Source: Winogradskyella sp.
Lineage (GTDB): Bacteria > Bacteroidota > Bacteroidia > Flavobacteriales > Flavobacteriaceae
Direction: 5' to 3'
Assembly: GCF_028289625.1 (NCBI RefSeq)
Contig: NZ_JANQOM010000047.1
Span: 1-45,569, forward strand
DNA: 45,569 nt
Shown: positions 36,051 to 44,698 of the stretch, in pieces
How the letters are laid out: the number at the start of each line of letters is the position of its first letter
How positions within the stretch are numbered: the first letter of the stretch is position 1
Made by a program: the position numbers and the translations under genes
The notes under the pieces: generated by a model
The model's database searches: none
What the model saw: the letters and a program-made list of their open reading frames with translations, nothing else
Told to the model about the DNA's origin: nothing

Positions 36051-36914
36051 TTATCTATTGTTTAAAAACGTTTTGATATTAACCTTGATTAAAATAGTAC
36101 CTGACCCCTCATTTAACACCTTGCCATCTGGTAAATATTGAGAGTTTTTTGATTTACATTTTTGCTCTTCCTCTTGCGAACTTGCTGCTCGCTTTTCTAC
36201 ACATTCTTCAATTACATCTCCTCTATATTCTGCAACAAACTCAGTTTCATTAAACCGTTTTATATACAAGTAACCCGAAAACGTATTTGTATCCGTGAGC
36301 GTTTTATCATTATAGAAATATATTGAATATACAGAGCGTTCTTTATATTCATCAATATTATCAATGTTTTTCATAGTGGTTGAATTATCCAACGCACTTA
36401 GCTGAGGTTCCATTAGAGCCATTAGTTGTTTTTCTGCTTCTTGAGGTGAAATTTTACCTTCTTGTAATTGCTTTGCAATCAGTGCACCTTTTTCCTTAAT
36501 TGCTTCAGCATTATTTTTTAACTTAACCTCTTCAGCCTTATCCCTTGCATTCTCATATTGACTTAATTCATTAGAATTAAATTCATATTCTGCTAAGCCT
36601 TCTTGTAAATTACTTACTCTAAGATAAACACTATCAGTTTCTTCTATTGGAAATTTAAATCCACGTTTAAAGTCCACATCGAGAATTAAAGACTTACCAT
36701 CAGGACAGTTGGTGCAATTATCGGTTTGAAACTTCGGATCACGTTTGTCAATTTCGTGAATGGCTAGTGAAATGGTCTCATTAGAAATTTGTGCTTCCAC
36801 AACTTCTAAATCCGTACTAAATACATTACCGTTTGCAATTACTTGTTGCTGTGCATAGAGAGATATGAGGCTAAGACATATAAGTCCGACAGCCATTGTT
36901 ATTTTAACCTTCAT
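36051..36914 (-). CDS. Exported protein of unknown function with SHOCT-like segment
   Basis: A 287-residue protein with a signal peptide (about 1-22, ISLYAQQ). Residues about 60-75 contain a CTNCPDG cysteine pair. A charged helical segment at about 125-170 (EKGALIAKQLQEGKISPQEAEKQL) resembles the short SHOCT motif found in oligomerising bacterial proteins. The rest is predicted beta-strand rich, with one more cysteine pair (EECVEKR, EEQKCKS). I do not recognise a family. It is the third gene of a minus-strand operon after the LRR protein and a lipoprotein. The hairpin and the CHAT protease gene follow, making it a plausible partner or substrate of that protease. Confidence 0.8.
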   Translation of the reverse strand: MKVKITMAVGLICLSLISLYAQQQVIANGNVFSTDLEVVEAQISNETISLAIHEIDKRDPKFQTDNCTNCPDGKSLILDVDFKRGFKFPIEETDSVYLRVSNLQEGLAEYEFNSNELSQYENARDKAEEVKLKNNAEAIKEKGALIAKQLQEGKISPQEAEKQLMALMEPQLSALDNSTTMKNIDNIDEYKERSVYSIYFYNDKTLTDTNTFSGYLYIKRFNETEFVAEYRGDVIEECVEKRAASSQEEEQKCKSKNSQYLPDGKVLNEGSGTILIKVNIKTFLNNR

Positions 36915-36925
36915 AATTATAGATT

Positions 36926-37564
36926 TTAGTTTACAAATCCTGCTGATTTTGCTATGGCAATAGCAATGGATTTATAGTCTCGGTTTTTTGCCTTTTCAAT
37001 GTCATTAAATGGTGCACCTGGAGCTATAATTTCTAATGTATAGCCTTCAAACTTTATTTCTAGCTTGCGCAACTTTGCAGTCCAAATTGCGGCTTGGCCC
37101 ATATCAAGAACCCATTCTGAGCTCTTTCGCATGCTTTTCTTTAAAGCCCAAGCTTCTTCCCAATTTTCACCAGATCCTGTGGCTTCTGCAACATCTGCCA
37201 TGTATTCATTAGATTTGATTTCTCTAAACACATTTATTGTACCTGTAAGATGATCAAATTTTTGATCGCTCATTTTAACATGAATCATACATCCTGGTTT
37301 AGGATTGACATAACGTTCTGATTTTGTTGGATCAGTTATGATTATCGCATCCTCTACGACACCATATTTTTCAGCCAATAATGTTGCGCTCATCTTATCA
37401 CAAGCACTCATTCCTTCCTTATAATCTATTAGGTTGCCTTTAAACTTCTTGTTTACAAAAGAAGTGTCTCCTAAATCTTGACCAATTATTGTTTGTCTAT
37501 CTCCTAAGCAAGATGTGCAAAACGCTATAAGTAATCCCAATGTTAATAAATGTTGTAGTTTCAT
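36926..37564 (-). CDS. Lipoprotein of unknown function
   Basis: A 212-residue lipoprotein: MKLQHLLTLGLLIAFCTSC with lipobox CTSC (C19). The mature part is mixed alpha/beta, with CDKMSATLLAEKYGV, the stretch PKPGCMIHVKM, and a Trp-rich helix SGENWEEAWALKKSMRKSSEWVLD. No domain recognised. It starts 7 bp after the LRR surface protein and ends 11 bp before the next exported protein, so the three are clearly one operon. The absence of an acidic export signal after the cysteine (LGDRQ) suggests it stays on the periplasmic side. Confidence 0.82.
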   Translation of the reverse strand: MKLQHLLTLGLLIAFCTSCLGDRQTIIGQDLGDTSFVNKKFKGNLIDYKEGMSACDKMSATLLAEKYGVVEDAIIITDPTKSERYVNPKPGCMIHVKMSDQKFDHLTGTINVFREIKSNEYMADVAEATGSGENWEEAWALKKSMRKSSEWVLDMGQAAIWTAKLRKLEIKFEGYTLEIIAPGAPFNDIEKAKNRDYKSIAIAIAKSAGFVN

Positions 37565-37571
37565 AATTGTT

Positions 37572-40500
37572 TTATTTGATTAATAGCTTCTTGTTAATTA
37601 CAGTTGATTCATTCTTAACTTGTAGCACATACAAGCCTGTTGATAAGCCTTCAAGATTAAGACTATGGTTTCGTTGGTTAATATCCTTTGCTATCATTAC
37701 CTCTTTCCCTGTCATATCAAATAACACGATGTTTTGTATTGCAGCATTAGTTTCAATCGTAACTTCAGCGTGCGCAGGATTTGGATATAATTTTAAAGTT
37801 TCTAAGGCTTCATTTTCTCCAACTGACAATGTACTATCTAATAGTTCTAAAGTAAAATCACCAACCAGATTGAGATTTTGCACAGAGCGACCGCCAGGAT
37901 TACCTCCTATCCAAAGTTGTAGATAATATGTTTCACCAGGAATTAAATCAGTTACCTCAACTGTACCAGAGTCACAACTTATAGGTTCTACCTGATTACA
38001 ATCGTCATAAATAGCGATATTAACATTAATGTTGTTTAATGCTGAACTGGCTATTGCGGTTACTAATCCAGAAGAAGGTGCAGTAAATTGATACCAGACA
38101 TCAATTAAAACAATGGTGTCTTCTTGACAACTTGGAAAACTAGCAGATGAAGTTGCACTTATCGTAGTACCAGCAACAATATCACCTAAGGTAAGCGGTT
38201 GAGCTTCGATACAGTCATCATTACTTGGTGCACAATCGGCCCCAAAACTCACCTGTGAATCAAAATTAAATTGTGGCTCTGCGTTAGACCAGTTTGTATT
38301 ACTATAAGCTACATCATCTACTTCAATACAGGTTAACTCTGGATTATTCTGAGCTTCAAAGTTTGTAAAATTCACGTTGTTTCCGTTAGTAGCAATGAGA
38401 GAGACAAGATCGTTATCATTACAAAATAATGTCGTTAGGTTTGAATTTTGACTAATATTTAACTCAACAATATTATTGCCAACCACACCCAAATTTTGAA
38501 GATTACTAAGCATAGTAACATCAATCTCAGTTAGATTGTTTTGGTTAACAAAAAGCTGAGTTAAGAGTAAGTTACTAGAGACATCTAAACTATCTAAACT
38601 ATTACCATTAAGACTTAGACTGATAAGATCTGAATGATTGGATAAGCCTAGTTCTGTTAGATTATTTAGAGCTAATAGTATTGTAGTTAGATCGGTGTTT
38701 TGACTTAAATCCACAGATGTTATATTATTATTAAACGCCGTCAAAACTTCAAGATTAATAAAAAATTCAATCCCTGTAAGATCAGATATATTATAACTAT
38801 TTACATCAAGATCTGTAACACCTAAGGCATCACTTTCTTGCATAAATCCATTAATAATACCATCTGAATCTATATTTAAATCAATCAAAGCCTGTTCAAA
38901 ATTTGGATCTGGAATATTGATTAAATTATCACAATTGATATTAAAAAAAGATTGTGAATCAAAATTGAATTGAGGTTCTGCGTTCAACCAATTGCTATTA
39001 CTATAACTTACATTGTCCACTGTAATACAAAACAAATCAATATTGTTCTGTGCTTCAAAATTTGAGAAATTTGTATTATTTCCATTGTTCACTTTTAGTG
39101 ACACTAAAGCATTATCGTTACAAAAAAGTGTAGTGACATTTGTATTTTGGCTTATGTCAATCTCTAAAATACTGTTAGAGCTTAAACCTAAGTTCTGAAG
39201 ACTTGAAAGCATTGCAACATCAATAGTTGTCAAGTTATTTTCATTTAAAAACACTTGAGTTAAAAGTAGATTATTTGATAAATCGATAGCGTTTAAATTA
39301 TTAGCATTTAGACTTAAACTTATAAGATTAGGATTGTTAGAAAGATCTATTTCGTTTAAATTATTTAATGCCAAAAGTATAGTGGTTAGCTGTTCGTTTT
39401 GGCTTAGGTCTACTTCCTCTAAAGTATTATTGAAAGCTGTTAACACTTCTAAATCTATAAAAAATTCGATACCCGTTAGATCCGAAATAGCATAACTATT
39501 TATATCTAAATCTGTGACACCTAATGCATCACTCTCTAGCATTTGACCATTAATCACACCATCTGAATCGATGTTTAAATCAATCAAAGCCTGTTCAAAA
39601 TTTGGATCTGGAATATTAATGACTTGAGGCACACTTGCAGTTATATTCCCAAAATCTTGCCATACAGCTACATTACTATAAAGAGATACTGTACCATCCG
39701 GCACCATTAAAGTCATCGTTGAAAGGTCTAGAGTATCAAAAACATTGGCATTGATTGCTAAAGGAGTATTCCAATTAACGGTAACTTCTGTTAGCGCAAA
39801 ATTATTCCTAACTAAAGAAGACCCTAATGATGTTACCGTTGATGGGATATTAATGGACTCTAAACTATCACAAAATGAAAAGGTTAAAACTCCTACCTCT
39901 TCTAAACCTTCATTTAAGTTTATACTGGTTAGCGCAGAACAACCTTGAAATGCAGTGTTTTCAATAATTTGATTAGAATCAGAGAATGTGACATTTTGTA
40001 GTGAAGTACAACTTGAAAAAGCACCTTGAGGAATAGTACTGACATTAGGCATTGTAACATCTGTAAGGCTATAACACTTGGAAAAGCTAAATGCTCCAAT
40101 AGCTGTTACTGATTCTGGAAAAATAATTTCTTCAAGATTTGTGCATTCATGAAAGGCATCTGAACCTATTGAGGTTATAGACTCTGGTAAATTAATATTG
40201 CTAATCCCTGTACATTCTCTCAACAAACTGTTAGGTATACTTAACAAAGAACTTGGTAATATAACTTCAGTTAATGATGGACAATTTCGAAACATGCTTT
40301 CGCCAAGGCCAGTTATGTCATCAGATAAATTAACCTCATTCAGGTTGGGGTTATTTCTAAAGATGCCAAACTCAAAATTTGTTATTGTGCTAGGGATTGT
40401 TACACTCGTTAAACCAGTGTTTTCAAAAGCTCTAGTTCCTAAGGTAGTCAGTGACGCTGGAAAAGAGATTGAGGTCAAAGCTGTACAGTTTGAAAACCCT

Positions 40501-41609
40501 TGTTCACCTATTGAAATTAATGTGTTTGGTAATGCTATGTTGGTAAGACCAGAGTTATTAAAACAACGTTCTGAAATCGATGTTAATGAATTTGGTAAAC
40601 TAATTGTTGTTAAGCTTGGGGTATTTTCAAACGCTAATCTATCTATACTTGTAACCCCTTCAGGAATCGTAACCGAATTCAATAAATCACACTCTCTAAA
40701 AGCTCGCTCACCTATTACAACTATATTAGATGGAATAGTTACAGATTGTAAACTATCACAACCTTCAAAAGTCTGATCTGGAATTACTGTAATTTGACTT
40801 GGCCAATTTGTGATGGTCGTCAATGATGTACAGTTTTCATAGATTTGCTCGCCCATGCTAATAATAGAATCTGGCAGGTCTACTTCAGTTAAAAAAGCAC
40901 AATTTCGAAAGACGTAACCATCTAATGTTTGAACTGAATTTGGCAGGTCAATCGAAGTTATTGGTGCACCAGCGAACGCGCCAAAATCGATTGTTGTTAA
41001 TACCGAATTAGTCTCAAATGTTATAGATGTTAAACCTGGTGCCGCTAATGAAAACTGCCCGATAGTAGATACGGTACTAGGAATTTCAATACTCCCTAGA
41101 CTCTGGCAATTACTAAATGCAAATTCATCAATTGTTACCAAACCAGAATTTAATGTCACATCGTTAAGGTTATCACAACTGTTAAAGGCATATCTTGTTA
41201 AAGTCTCAAGTGATCCAGGAATTACAACCGATAGTAAACTATCACAATTAGTGAATGCGTTTCTTCCAAGAGACTGTAGATTATCTGGCAAGTCCAATTC
41301 TAATAAATTGGTACAACCAGCAAATGCGTATTGACCAATAGAAGTAACAGTATTTGGAATGGTTACTTCAGTCAGTAGAGTGCAATTGTTAAATACATCG
41401 ACATTAATTCTAATAACACTATAGGCTGTCCCTTCATTTGCTACTGAAGCCGGAATATCCACAATGCTTTGGCAAGGTGCCGATAAGACTTGTACTGTCT
41501 CGTCGGTGGTATTAATAACAGAATAGGTGATGTCATTAACTGTAAAGATCTGTGAAAAACCAGTGGAGTAGATTGAAATAGTGATAAGGATAAGTAGTAA
41601 TTTTTTCAT
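37572..41609 (-). CDS. Giant BspA-like leucine-rich-repeat protein secreted by the type IX system
   Basis: 1345 residues from ATG 41609, chosen because it opens a clean signal peptide (MKKLLLILITISIYSTGFSQ); an upstream ATG adds 12 atypical residues. Residues about 30-650 are about 25 BspA/TpLRR-type repeats (pattern NCxxLxxVxIPxxVxxIGxxAF). Two nearly identical 233-residue modules follow (about 663-895 and 896-1128), each starting INIPDPNFEQALIDLNIDSDG with canonical short LRRs. A beta domain with NDDCIEAQPL (about 1130-1265) comes next. The C-terminus (about 1270-1345) is a type A T9SS sorting domain (LYPNPA, GLYVLQV, KKLLIK). It would be a surface adhesin or binding protein. It is the first gene of the minus operon, divergent from the sigma factor gene. 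Confidence 0.94.
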   Translation of the reverse strand: MKKLLLILITISIYSTGFSQIFTVNDITYSVINTTDETVQVLSAPCQSIVDIPASVANEGTAYSVIRINVDVFNNCTLLTEVTIPNTVTSIGQYAFAGCTNLLELDLPDNLQSLGRNAFTNCDSLLSVVIPGSLETLTRYAFNSCDNLNDVTLNSGLVTIDEFAFSNCQSLGSIEIPSTVSTIGQFSLAAPGLTSITFETNSVLTTIDFGAFAGAPITSIDLPNSVQTLDGYVFRNCAFLTEVDLPDSIISMGEQIYENCTSLTTITNWPSQITVIPDQTFEGCDSLQSVTIPSNIVVIGERAFRECDLLNSVTIPEGVTSIDRLAFENTPSLTTISLPNSLTSISERCFNNSGLTNIALPNTLISIGEQGFSNCTALTSISFPASLTTLGTRAFENTGLTSVTIPSTITNFEFGIFRNNPNLNEVNLSDDITGLGESMFRNCPSLTEVILPSSLLSIPNSLLRECTGISNINLPESITSIGSDAFHECTNLEEIIFPESVTAIGAFSFSKCYSLTDVTMPNVSTIPQGAFSSCTSLQNVTFSDSNQIIENTAFQGCSALTSINLNEGLEEVGVLTFSFCDSLESINIPSTVTSLGSSLVRNNFALTEVTVNWNTPLAINANVFDTLDLSTMTLMVPDGTVSLYSNVAVWQDFGNITASVPQVINIPDPNFEQALIDLNIDSDGVINGQMLESDALGVTDLDINSYAISDLTGIEFFIDLEVLTAFNNTLEEVDLSQNEQLTTILLALNNLNEIDLSNNPNLISLSLNANNLNAIDLSNNLLLTQVFLNENNLTTIDVAMLSSLQNLGLSSNSILEIDISQNTNVTTLFCNDNALVSLKVNNGNNTNFSNFEAQNNIDLFCITVDNVSYSNSNWLNAEPQFNFDSQSFFNINCDNLINIPDPNFEQALIDLNIDSDGIINGFMQESDALGVTDLDVNSYNISDLTGIEFFINLEVLTAFNNNITSVDLSQNTDLTTILLALNNLTELGLSNHSDLISLSLNGNSLDSLDVSSNLLLTQLFVNQNNLTEIDVTMLSNLQNLGVVGNNIVELNISQNSNLTTLFCNDNDLVSLIATNGNNVNFTNFEAQNNPELTCIEVDDVAYSNTNWSNAEPQFNFDSQVSFGADCAPSNDDCIEAQPLTLGDIVAGTTISATSSASFPSCQEDTIVLIDVWYQFTAPSSGLVTAIASSALNNINVNIAIYDDCNQVEPISCDSGTVEVTDLIPGETYYLQLWIGGNPGGRSVQNLNLVGDFTLELLDSTLSVGENEALETLKLYPNPAHAEVTIETNAAIQNIVLFDMTGKEVMIAKDINQRNHSLNLEGLSTGLYVLQVKNESTVINKKLLIK
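38224..39621 (-). repeat. Tandem duplication of a 699-bp LRR module
   Basis: Two adjacent in-frame units of 699 bp (233 codons) within the LRR gene. Landmarks such as GATCTGGAATATT recur exactly 699 bp apart (39605 and 38906). Both encode the same chain from INIPDPNFEQALIDLN to the NFDSQ end block, with scattered substitutions. Confidence 0.85.
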
Positions 41610-41650
41610 GATTTTTAGTTTGATTACACCTTTGGTACATCTCAATGAAA

Positions 41651-41704
41651 AAAGGTTAACAGCAGCTTAAAAAAATTTATATTTGTTTTTAACTGTTAAC
41701 CTTT
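41651..41704. promoter_or_regulatory. 12-bp inverted repeat bracketing the divergent LRR/sigma promoter
   Basis: AAAGGTTAACAG at 41651-41662 and its exact inverse CTGTTAACCTTT at 41693-41704 face each other across 30 bp in the 114-bp gap between the LRR operon and the sigma factor gene. Each arm lies on the correct side to act as a -35-like element for one of the two divergent transcripts, or the two form an operator. Confidence 0.65.
41678..41685 (+). promoter_or_regulatory. -7 box for the sigma factor operon
   Basis: TATATTTG matches TAnnTTTG exactly, lies between the arms of the inverted repeat and 38 bp before the start codon. On the opposite strand TAAATTTT in the same spacer is a near match (7 of 8) for the LRR operon. 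The usual TTTG -33 is absent; the GTTAAC arm takes that place. Confidence 0.5.
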
Positions 41705-41723
41705 CCTAGTCAAAACAAACTAA

Positions 41724-42269
41724 ATGGTAGAGCATATTCGAGAAGAAGATTTACAACAGCGACTTAGAGCTGATGATAAATCTGCACTTGAGTTTATTTA
41801 TAAATCATATAAATCAGAGTTTCTAAATTTTAGCAAACGATACGATTTAAATATTGATGACGCTCTAGATATCTATCAAGACTCTGTCATAGCGATGTAT
41901 CAAAACTTTGTAATGAACCAGTTAGAATTAAGTAATAGCACTATCAAAACCTATTTGTTTGGTATTGGGAAACATAAGATTTACAAGGTTTCTAATCTTA
42001 ATAAAACACGGTTGAAGATTGAAAACGACATAGAAGAATCTGAGGAGGTGATTACTAAAGAGCATCAACTAAATTATTATCAAAAACAATTGTCAGAGCT
42101 AATAGGTAATATATCTGAAAGTTGCAGAGAATTATTACGTTTATTTTATTACAGAAACTTAACTATACAAGAGATTGTGGACCTTACGCAATATAAAGAT
42201 GCCAATACAGTGAAAAGTCATAAATCAAGGTGTATGAAACGACTAAAATCACTAGTGAAATCAAAATAA
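41724..42269 (+). CDS. ECF-type RNA polymerase sigma factor
   Basis: A 181-residue sigma-70 family protein with region 2 (about 20-85: ALEFIYKSYKSEFLNFSKRY, DDALDIYQDSVIAMYQNF) and region 4 (about 118-178: LIGNISESCRELLRLFYYRN, then LTIQEIVDLTQYKDANTVKSHKSRCMKRL). Regions 1.1 and 3 are missing, so it belongs to the ECF group. It begins an operon with the membrane TPR protein 3 bp downstream. The inverted repeat in its promoter, shared with the divergent LRR operon, suggests autoregulation and direct control of the surface proteins and possibly the CHAT protease. Start chosen as the first ATG, 38 bp after the -7 box. Confidence 0.93.
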   Translation: MVEHIREEDLQQRLRADDKSALEFIYKSYKSEFLNFSKRYDLNIDDALDIYQDSVIAMYQNFVMNQLELSNSTIKTYLFGIGKHKIYKVSNLNKTRLKIENDIEESEEVITKEHQLNYYQKQLSELIGNISESCRELLRLFYYRNLTIQEIVDLTQYKDANTVKSHKSRCMKRLKSLVKSK

Positions 42270-42272
42270 GTT

Positions 42273-42986
42273 ATGGACAAGGAAGACTTATTAAAAAAAT
42301 ATTTCAAGCAAACACTATCCGAACAGGAACAAAAGGAATTCTACTTGCTTTTAGATACCGATAGTGATTTTAAAGTGATGTTTGAAGAGTATTCAGATTT
42401 TAATTTGGCATTTAAGTCTCATGAAGCAGAGCAACTTAAAGATTTTTTAAAATCGATTGATGACCAGCCTAAAATTAAAAAAACAGTTTGGTATAAAACA
42501 CCTCTCTTTTACTACTCGGCCGTTGCAATACTAATAATTGCACTTTGCGTACCATTTTTAATGAGACCATCGGCAGATTCATTATATAATGACTACTTCG
42601 ATACGTATCCTAATGTGGAGCAACCTATTGTAAGAGGTACAGTAAAAAATAGTGCTTACAATGCTTTTGATCTATATGAGAATAATCGTTTTGTGGAAGC
42701 TGCTCAAAAATTTGAAGTTATTTTAAAAGACACTAATAATTCTAACCTTAGATTTTATTATGCCATGTCTTTATTGAATTCGAGTCAATATGACTTAGCA
42801 CAAATCCAACTTTCAGAATTAGACCAACAAGACTTTGATTATAAGGATGAAACTTTATGGTATTTATCTTTAATTCTAATTAAAAAGAAACAAACGCAAG
42901 AAGCAATAACCAAACTAAAGGAACTAGATAAATCCAACTCTCCCTTTAAATCTAAAGAAAGAAAACTACTTTTGCAGAAATTATAA
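42273..42986 (+). CDS. Membrane protein with anti-sigma-like N-terminus and periplasmic TPR domain
   Basis: A 237-residue single-span protein. Residues 1-50 (EDLLKKYFKQTLSEQEQKEF and on) match the short helical pattern of cytosolic anti-sigma domains, in which a helix-forming LSxxExxxF motif binds the sigma factor. The membrane span is at about 79-97, followed by a periplasmic helical part (about 125-235) with two or three TPR-like repeats (AFDLYENNRFVEAAQKFEVIL; AQIQLSELDQQ). No zinc ligand cluster is seen. It starts 3 bp after the sigma gene, so it is probably the cognate anti-sigma factor. The periplasmic TPRs could sense or bind an envelope partner. Sua5 follows 8 bp later. Confidence 0.88.
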   Translation: MDKEDLLKKYFKQTLSEQEQKEFYLLLDTDSDFKVMFEEYSDFNLAFKSHEAEQLKDFLKSIDDQPKIKKTVWYKTPLFYYSAVAILIIALCVPFLMRPSADSLYNDYFDTYPNVEQPIVRGTVKNSAYNAFDLYENNRFVEAAQKFEVILKDTNNSNLRFYYAMSLLNSSQYDLAQIQLSELDQQDFDYKDETLWYLSLILIKKKQTQEAITKLKELDKSNSPFKSKERKLLLQKL

Positions 42987-42994
42987 GGCAACTG

Positions 42995-43954
42995 ATGTCT
43001 ATTATTTCTAAAGATATATCAAAGGCAGTAGAACTACTATCTAACGAAGAACTTGTCGCCATCCCAACAGAAACGGTTTATGGATTGGCAGGTAACATTT
43101 ATTCGGAAAAAGCGATTACTGCTATTTTTGAGACCAAACAACGCCCTTTTTTTAATCCATTAATTGTACATATCCCATCTGTAGACTATTTAGATAAAAT
43201 TGTTGCATCAATTCCTGAAAAGGCAAGGCTTTTAGCAGATGTGTTTTGGCCTGGACCCATTACCTTGGTATTGAAAAAGAAAAATACGATTCCAGATTTA
43301 ATTACTGGTGGTAAAGATACCGTTGCTGTGCGCATACCTAATCATCCAACAATTCTAGAATTATTGAATCAATTAAGTTTCCCTTTGGCTGCACCGAGCG
43401 CTAATCCGTTTAGTGGTATTAGTCCAACTACAGCCGAACACGTAGAGGCTTATTTCAAAGATAAAATTAAGATGGTTTTAGATGGAGGACCTTGTAAAAA
43501 AGGAATTGAATCTACCATTATCGGTTTTGAAAACGATGAGCCTATTATCTATCGTTTGGGATCGACATCCATCGAAGACATTGAGAGTGTCGTTGGCAGT
43601 GTCGAAGTAAAAAACAAAAAGGAAGTAACACCTAATTCTCCTGGAATGCTAGAGCGTCACTATGCGCCAAAAACCAAAACAGTATTGACGGATAATCTTC
43701 GAAAGTCCATTACGGAACATCAGGGGAAGCGTATAGGTTTATTACTTTACAATGATATTTTGAATGACGATGCTATTGAATTCAAAATTGTACTTACGCA
43801 AGACCAAGACCTTGAAGAAGCTGCATCAAAACTCTATGATGCCCTTCACCAATTAGACAAACACGATTTAGATATCATTATTGCGGAACGTTTGCCAAAT
43901 TACGGTCTTGGTAAATCCATAAATGATAGGCTAATAAGAGCTACTAAACAATAG
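42995..43954 (+). CDS. L-threonylcarbamoyladenylate synthase (Sua5/YrdC/YwlC family)
   Basis: A 319-residue enzyme that makes threonylcarbamoyl-AMP from Thr, bicarbonate and ATP for the t6A37 modification of ANN-decoding tRNAs. The YrdC domain (about 8-185) has VAIPTETVYGLAGN, the KQRPFFNPLIVHI loop, VAVRIPNHP and APSANPFSGISPT. The conserved linker NSPGMLERHYAPKT and the C-terminal Sua5 domain (about 220-319) make it the long Sua5 form rather than TsaC. It lies 8 bp after the anti-sigma-like gene and may ride on its transcript, but its role is housekeeping. Confidence 0.95.
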   Translation: MSIISKDISKAVELLSNEELVAIPTETVYGLAGNIYSEKAITAIFETKQRPFFNPLIVHIPSVDYLDKIVASIPEKARLLADVFWPGPITLVLKKKNTIPDLITGGKDTVAVRIPNHPTILELLNQLSFPLAAPSANPFSGISPTTAEHVEAYFKDKIKMVLDGGPCKKGIESTIIGFENDEPIIYRLGSTSIEDIESVVGSVEVKNKKEVTPNSPGMLERHYAPKTKTVLTDNLRKSITEHQGKRIGLLLYNDILNDDAIEFKIVLTQDQDLEEAASKLYDALHQLDKHDLDIIIAERLPNYGLGKSINDRLIRATKQ

Positions 43955-44084
43955 CTCGTTGTAGTATCGAAAAAATAGCCTTATTCTTAGCGCTATTGAT
44001 TTTTGTCATTTTTTAAATCTTAAATATTAGTTACCTTAAAAACATGTATTTCACAAATGGTGTTTAATGTTAAAAGATGTAATC

Positions 44085-44519
44085 ATGAAAAATATTTTAC
44101 TCCCAATAGACTTTAAGGGTAATGAACAATTACTTTTAGATAAAGCCTACGAAATAGCAGAAAAGTTCAACTCAAAAGTATGGTTAATCCATGTCGCTGC
44201 ACCAGACCCAGACTACATAGGCTATGATGCTGGTCCACAATCCATAAGAGATAGCCGTGCCGAAGAGCTCAGAGAACAACACAAGCAAATTCAAACTTTT
44301 GCGAGAAGCTTAACGCAAAAAGGAGTTGAAACAGATGCGTTGTTGATTCAAGGTACAACAGTAGACACTTTAATTGATAAAACCGAAAAACTAAATATAG
44401 ATCTCATCATAATTGGGCGTCAGACACATGGTATTTTTTACAAGGCAATATTTGGAAGTGTTGCAGACAGTCTGGTAAAAAAAACAGAGGTTCCGATTTT
44501 AATAGTACCGTTAGATTAG
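44085..44519 (+). CDS. Universal stress protein (UspA family)
   Basis: A 144-residue single-domain UspA fold from ATG 44085 (MKNILLPIDFKG is the family start; an ATG 18 bp upstream adds six atypical residues). Beta-strands NILLPIDF, KVWLIHVAAPD and LIIIGRQTHG are clear. The nucleotide-binding loop is GRQTHGIFYKAIFGSVADSL; the usual second glycine of the G-2X-G-9X-G(S/T) motif is replaced by Thr, so ATP binding is uncertain. Cytosolic. It stands alone between sua5 and rplM; a 9-bp inverted repeat without T-run follows the stop codon. Confidence 0.88.
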   Translation: MKNILLPIDFKGNEQLLLDKAYEIAEKFNSKVWLIHVAAPDPDYIGYDAGPQSIRDSRAEELREQHKQIQTFARSLTQKGVETDALLIQGTTVDTLIDKTEKLNIDLIIIGRQTHGIFYKAIFGSVADSLVKKTEVPILIVPLD

Positions 44520-44523
44520 GTCT

Positions 44524-44552
44524 TTAATTAAGAGCATATGTTCCTTAATTAA
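44524..44552 (+). terminator. Weak hairpin after the universal stress protein gene
   Basis: TTAATTAAG and CTTAATTAA pair across an 11-nt loop just after the stop. There is no T-run after it, so termination is doubtful. Confidence 0.3.
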
Positions 44553-44615
44553 TCATGTTAGATTTACACTTGGTTAACACTACTGATTTCCAGTCCAAAA
44601 AAAACCTCAACAAGG

Positions 44616-44646
44616 TTTGCCAATCCAATAAGTTATCGTAAATTTG
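44616..44646 (+). promoter_or_regulatory. Promoter of the rplM-rpsI operon
   Basis: TTTG (44616-44619), a 19-bp spacer and TAAATTTG (44639-44646): exact agreement with the Bacteroidota promoter consensus. Transcription would start near 44653, leaving a leader of about 60 nt. Confidence 0.8.
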
Positions 44647-44679
44647 CAAACTCTTTTTCGGAAGAGAAATGTTTAATCT

Positions 44680-44698
44680 ATCACGCATTTTGCGTGAT
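44680..44698 (+). promoter_or_regulatory. Leader hairpin upstream of rplM
   Basis: ATCACGC pairs with GCGTGAT around ATTTT, ending 16 nt before the GTG start of L13. It has no T-run after it and lies in the mRNA leader. It may be a ribosomal-protein autoregulation element; I cannot assign it to a known leader family. Confidence 0.45.

Noticed and set aside
37567..37926. 119-codon ORF antisense to the T9SS sorting region
   Set aside because: Fully inside the well-supported LRR gene; no recognisable product.
40198..40776. 192-codon ORF antisense to the LRR gene
   Set aside because: Long antisense frames arise from the regular LRR codon pattern on the other strand; no start context or domain supports it.
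37572..41609. Possible CRISPR-like or tandem-repeat array
   Set aside because: The repetition is protein-coding leucine-rich repeats in one open frame, without spacers.
33132..43000. Type III-E CRISPR (Craspase) locus
   Set aside because: TPR-CHAT and a sigma factor are present, but there is no Cas7-like effector, no Cas1/Cas2 and no repeat-spacer array; the CHAT protein is exported, unlike Csx29.
43961..44005. Terminator after sua5
   Set aside because: AATAGC and GCTATT can pair, but the stem is short, the loop long and the T-rich tail weak.
44565..44590. Second copy of the GGTTAACA element upstream of rplM
   Set aside because: Only eight bases match and no inverted partner exists; rplM has a perfect housekeeping promoter nearby, so this is likely chance.
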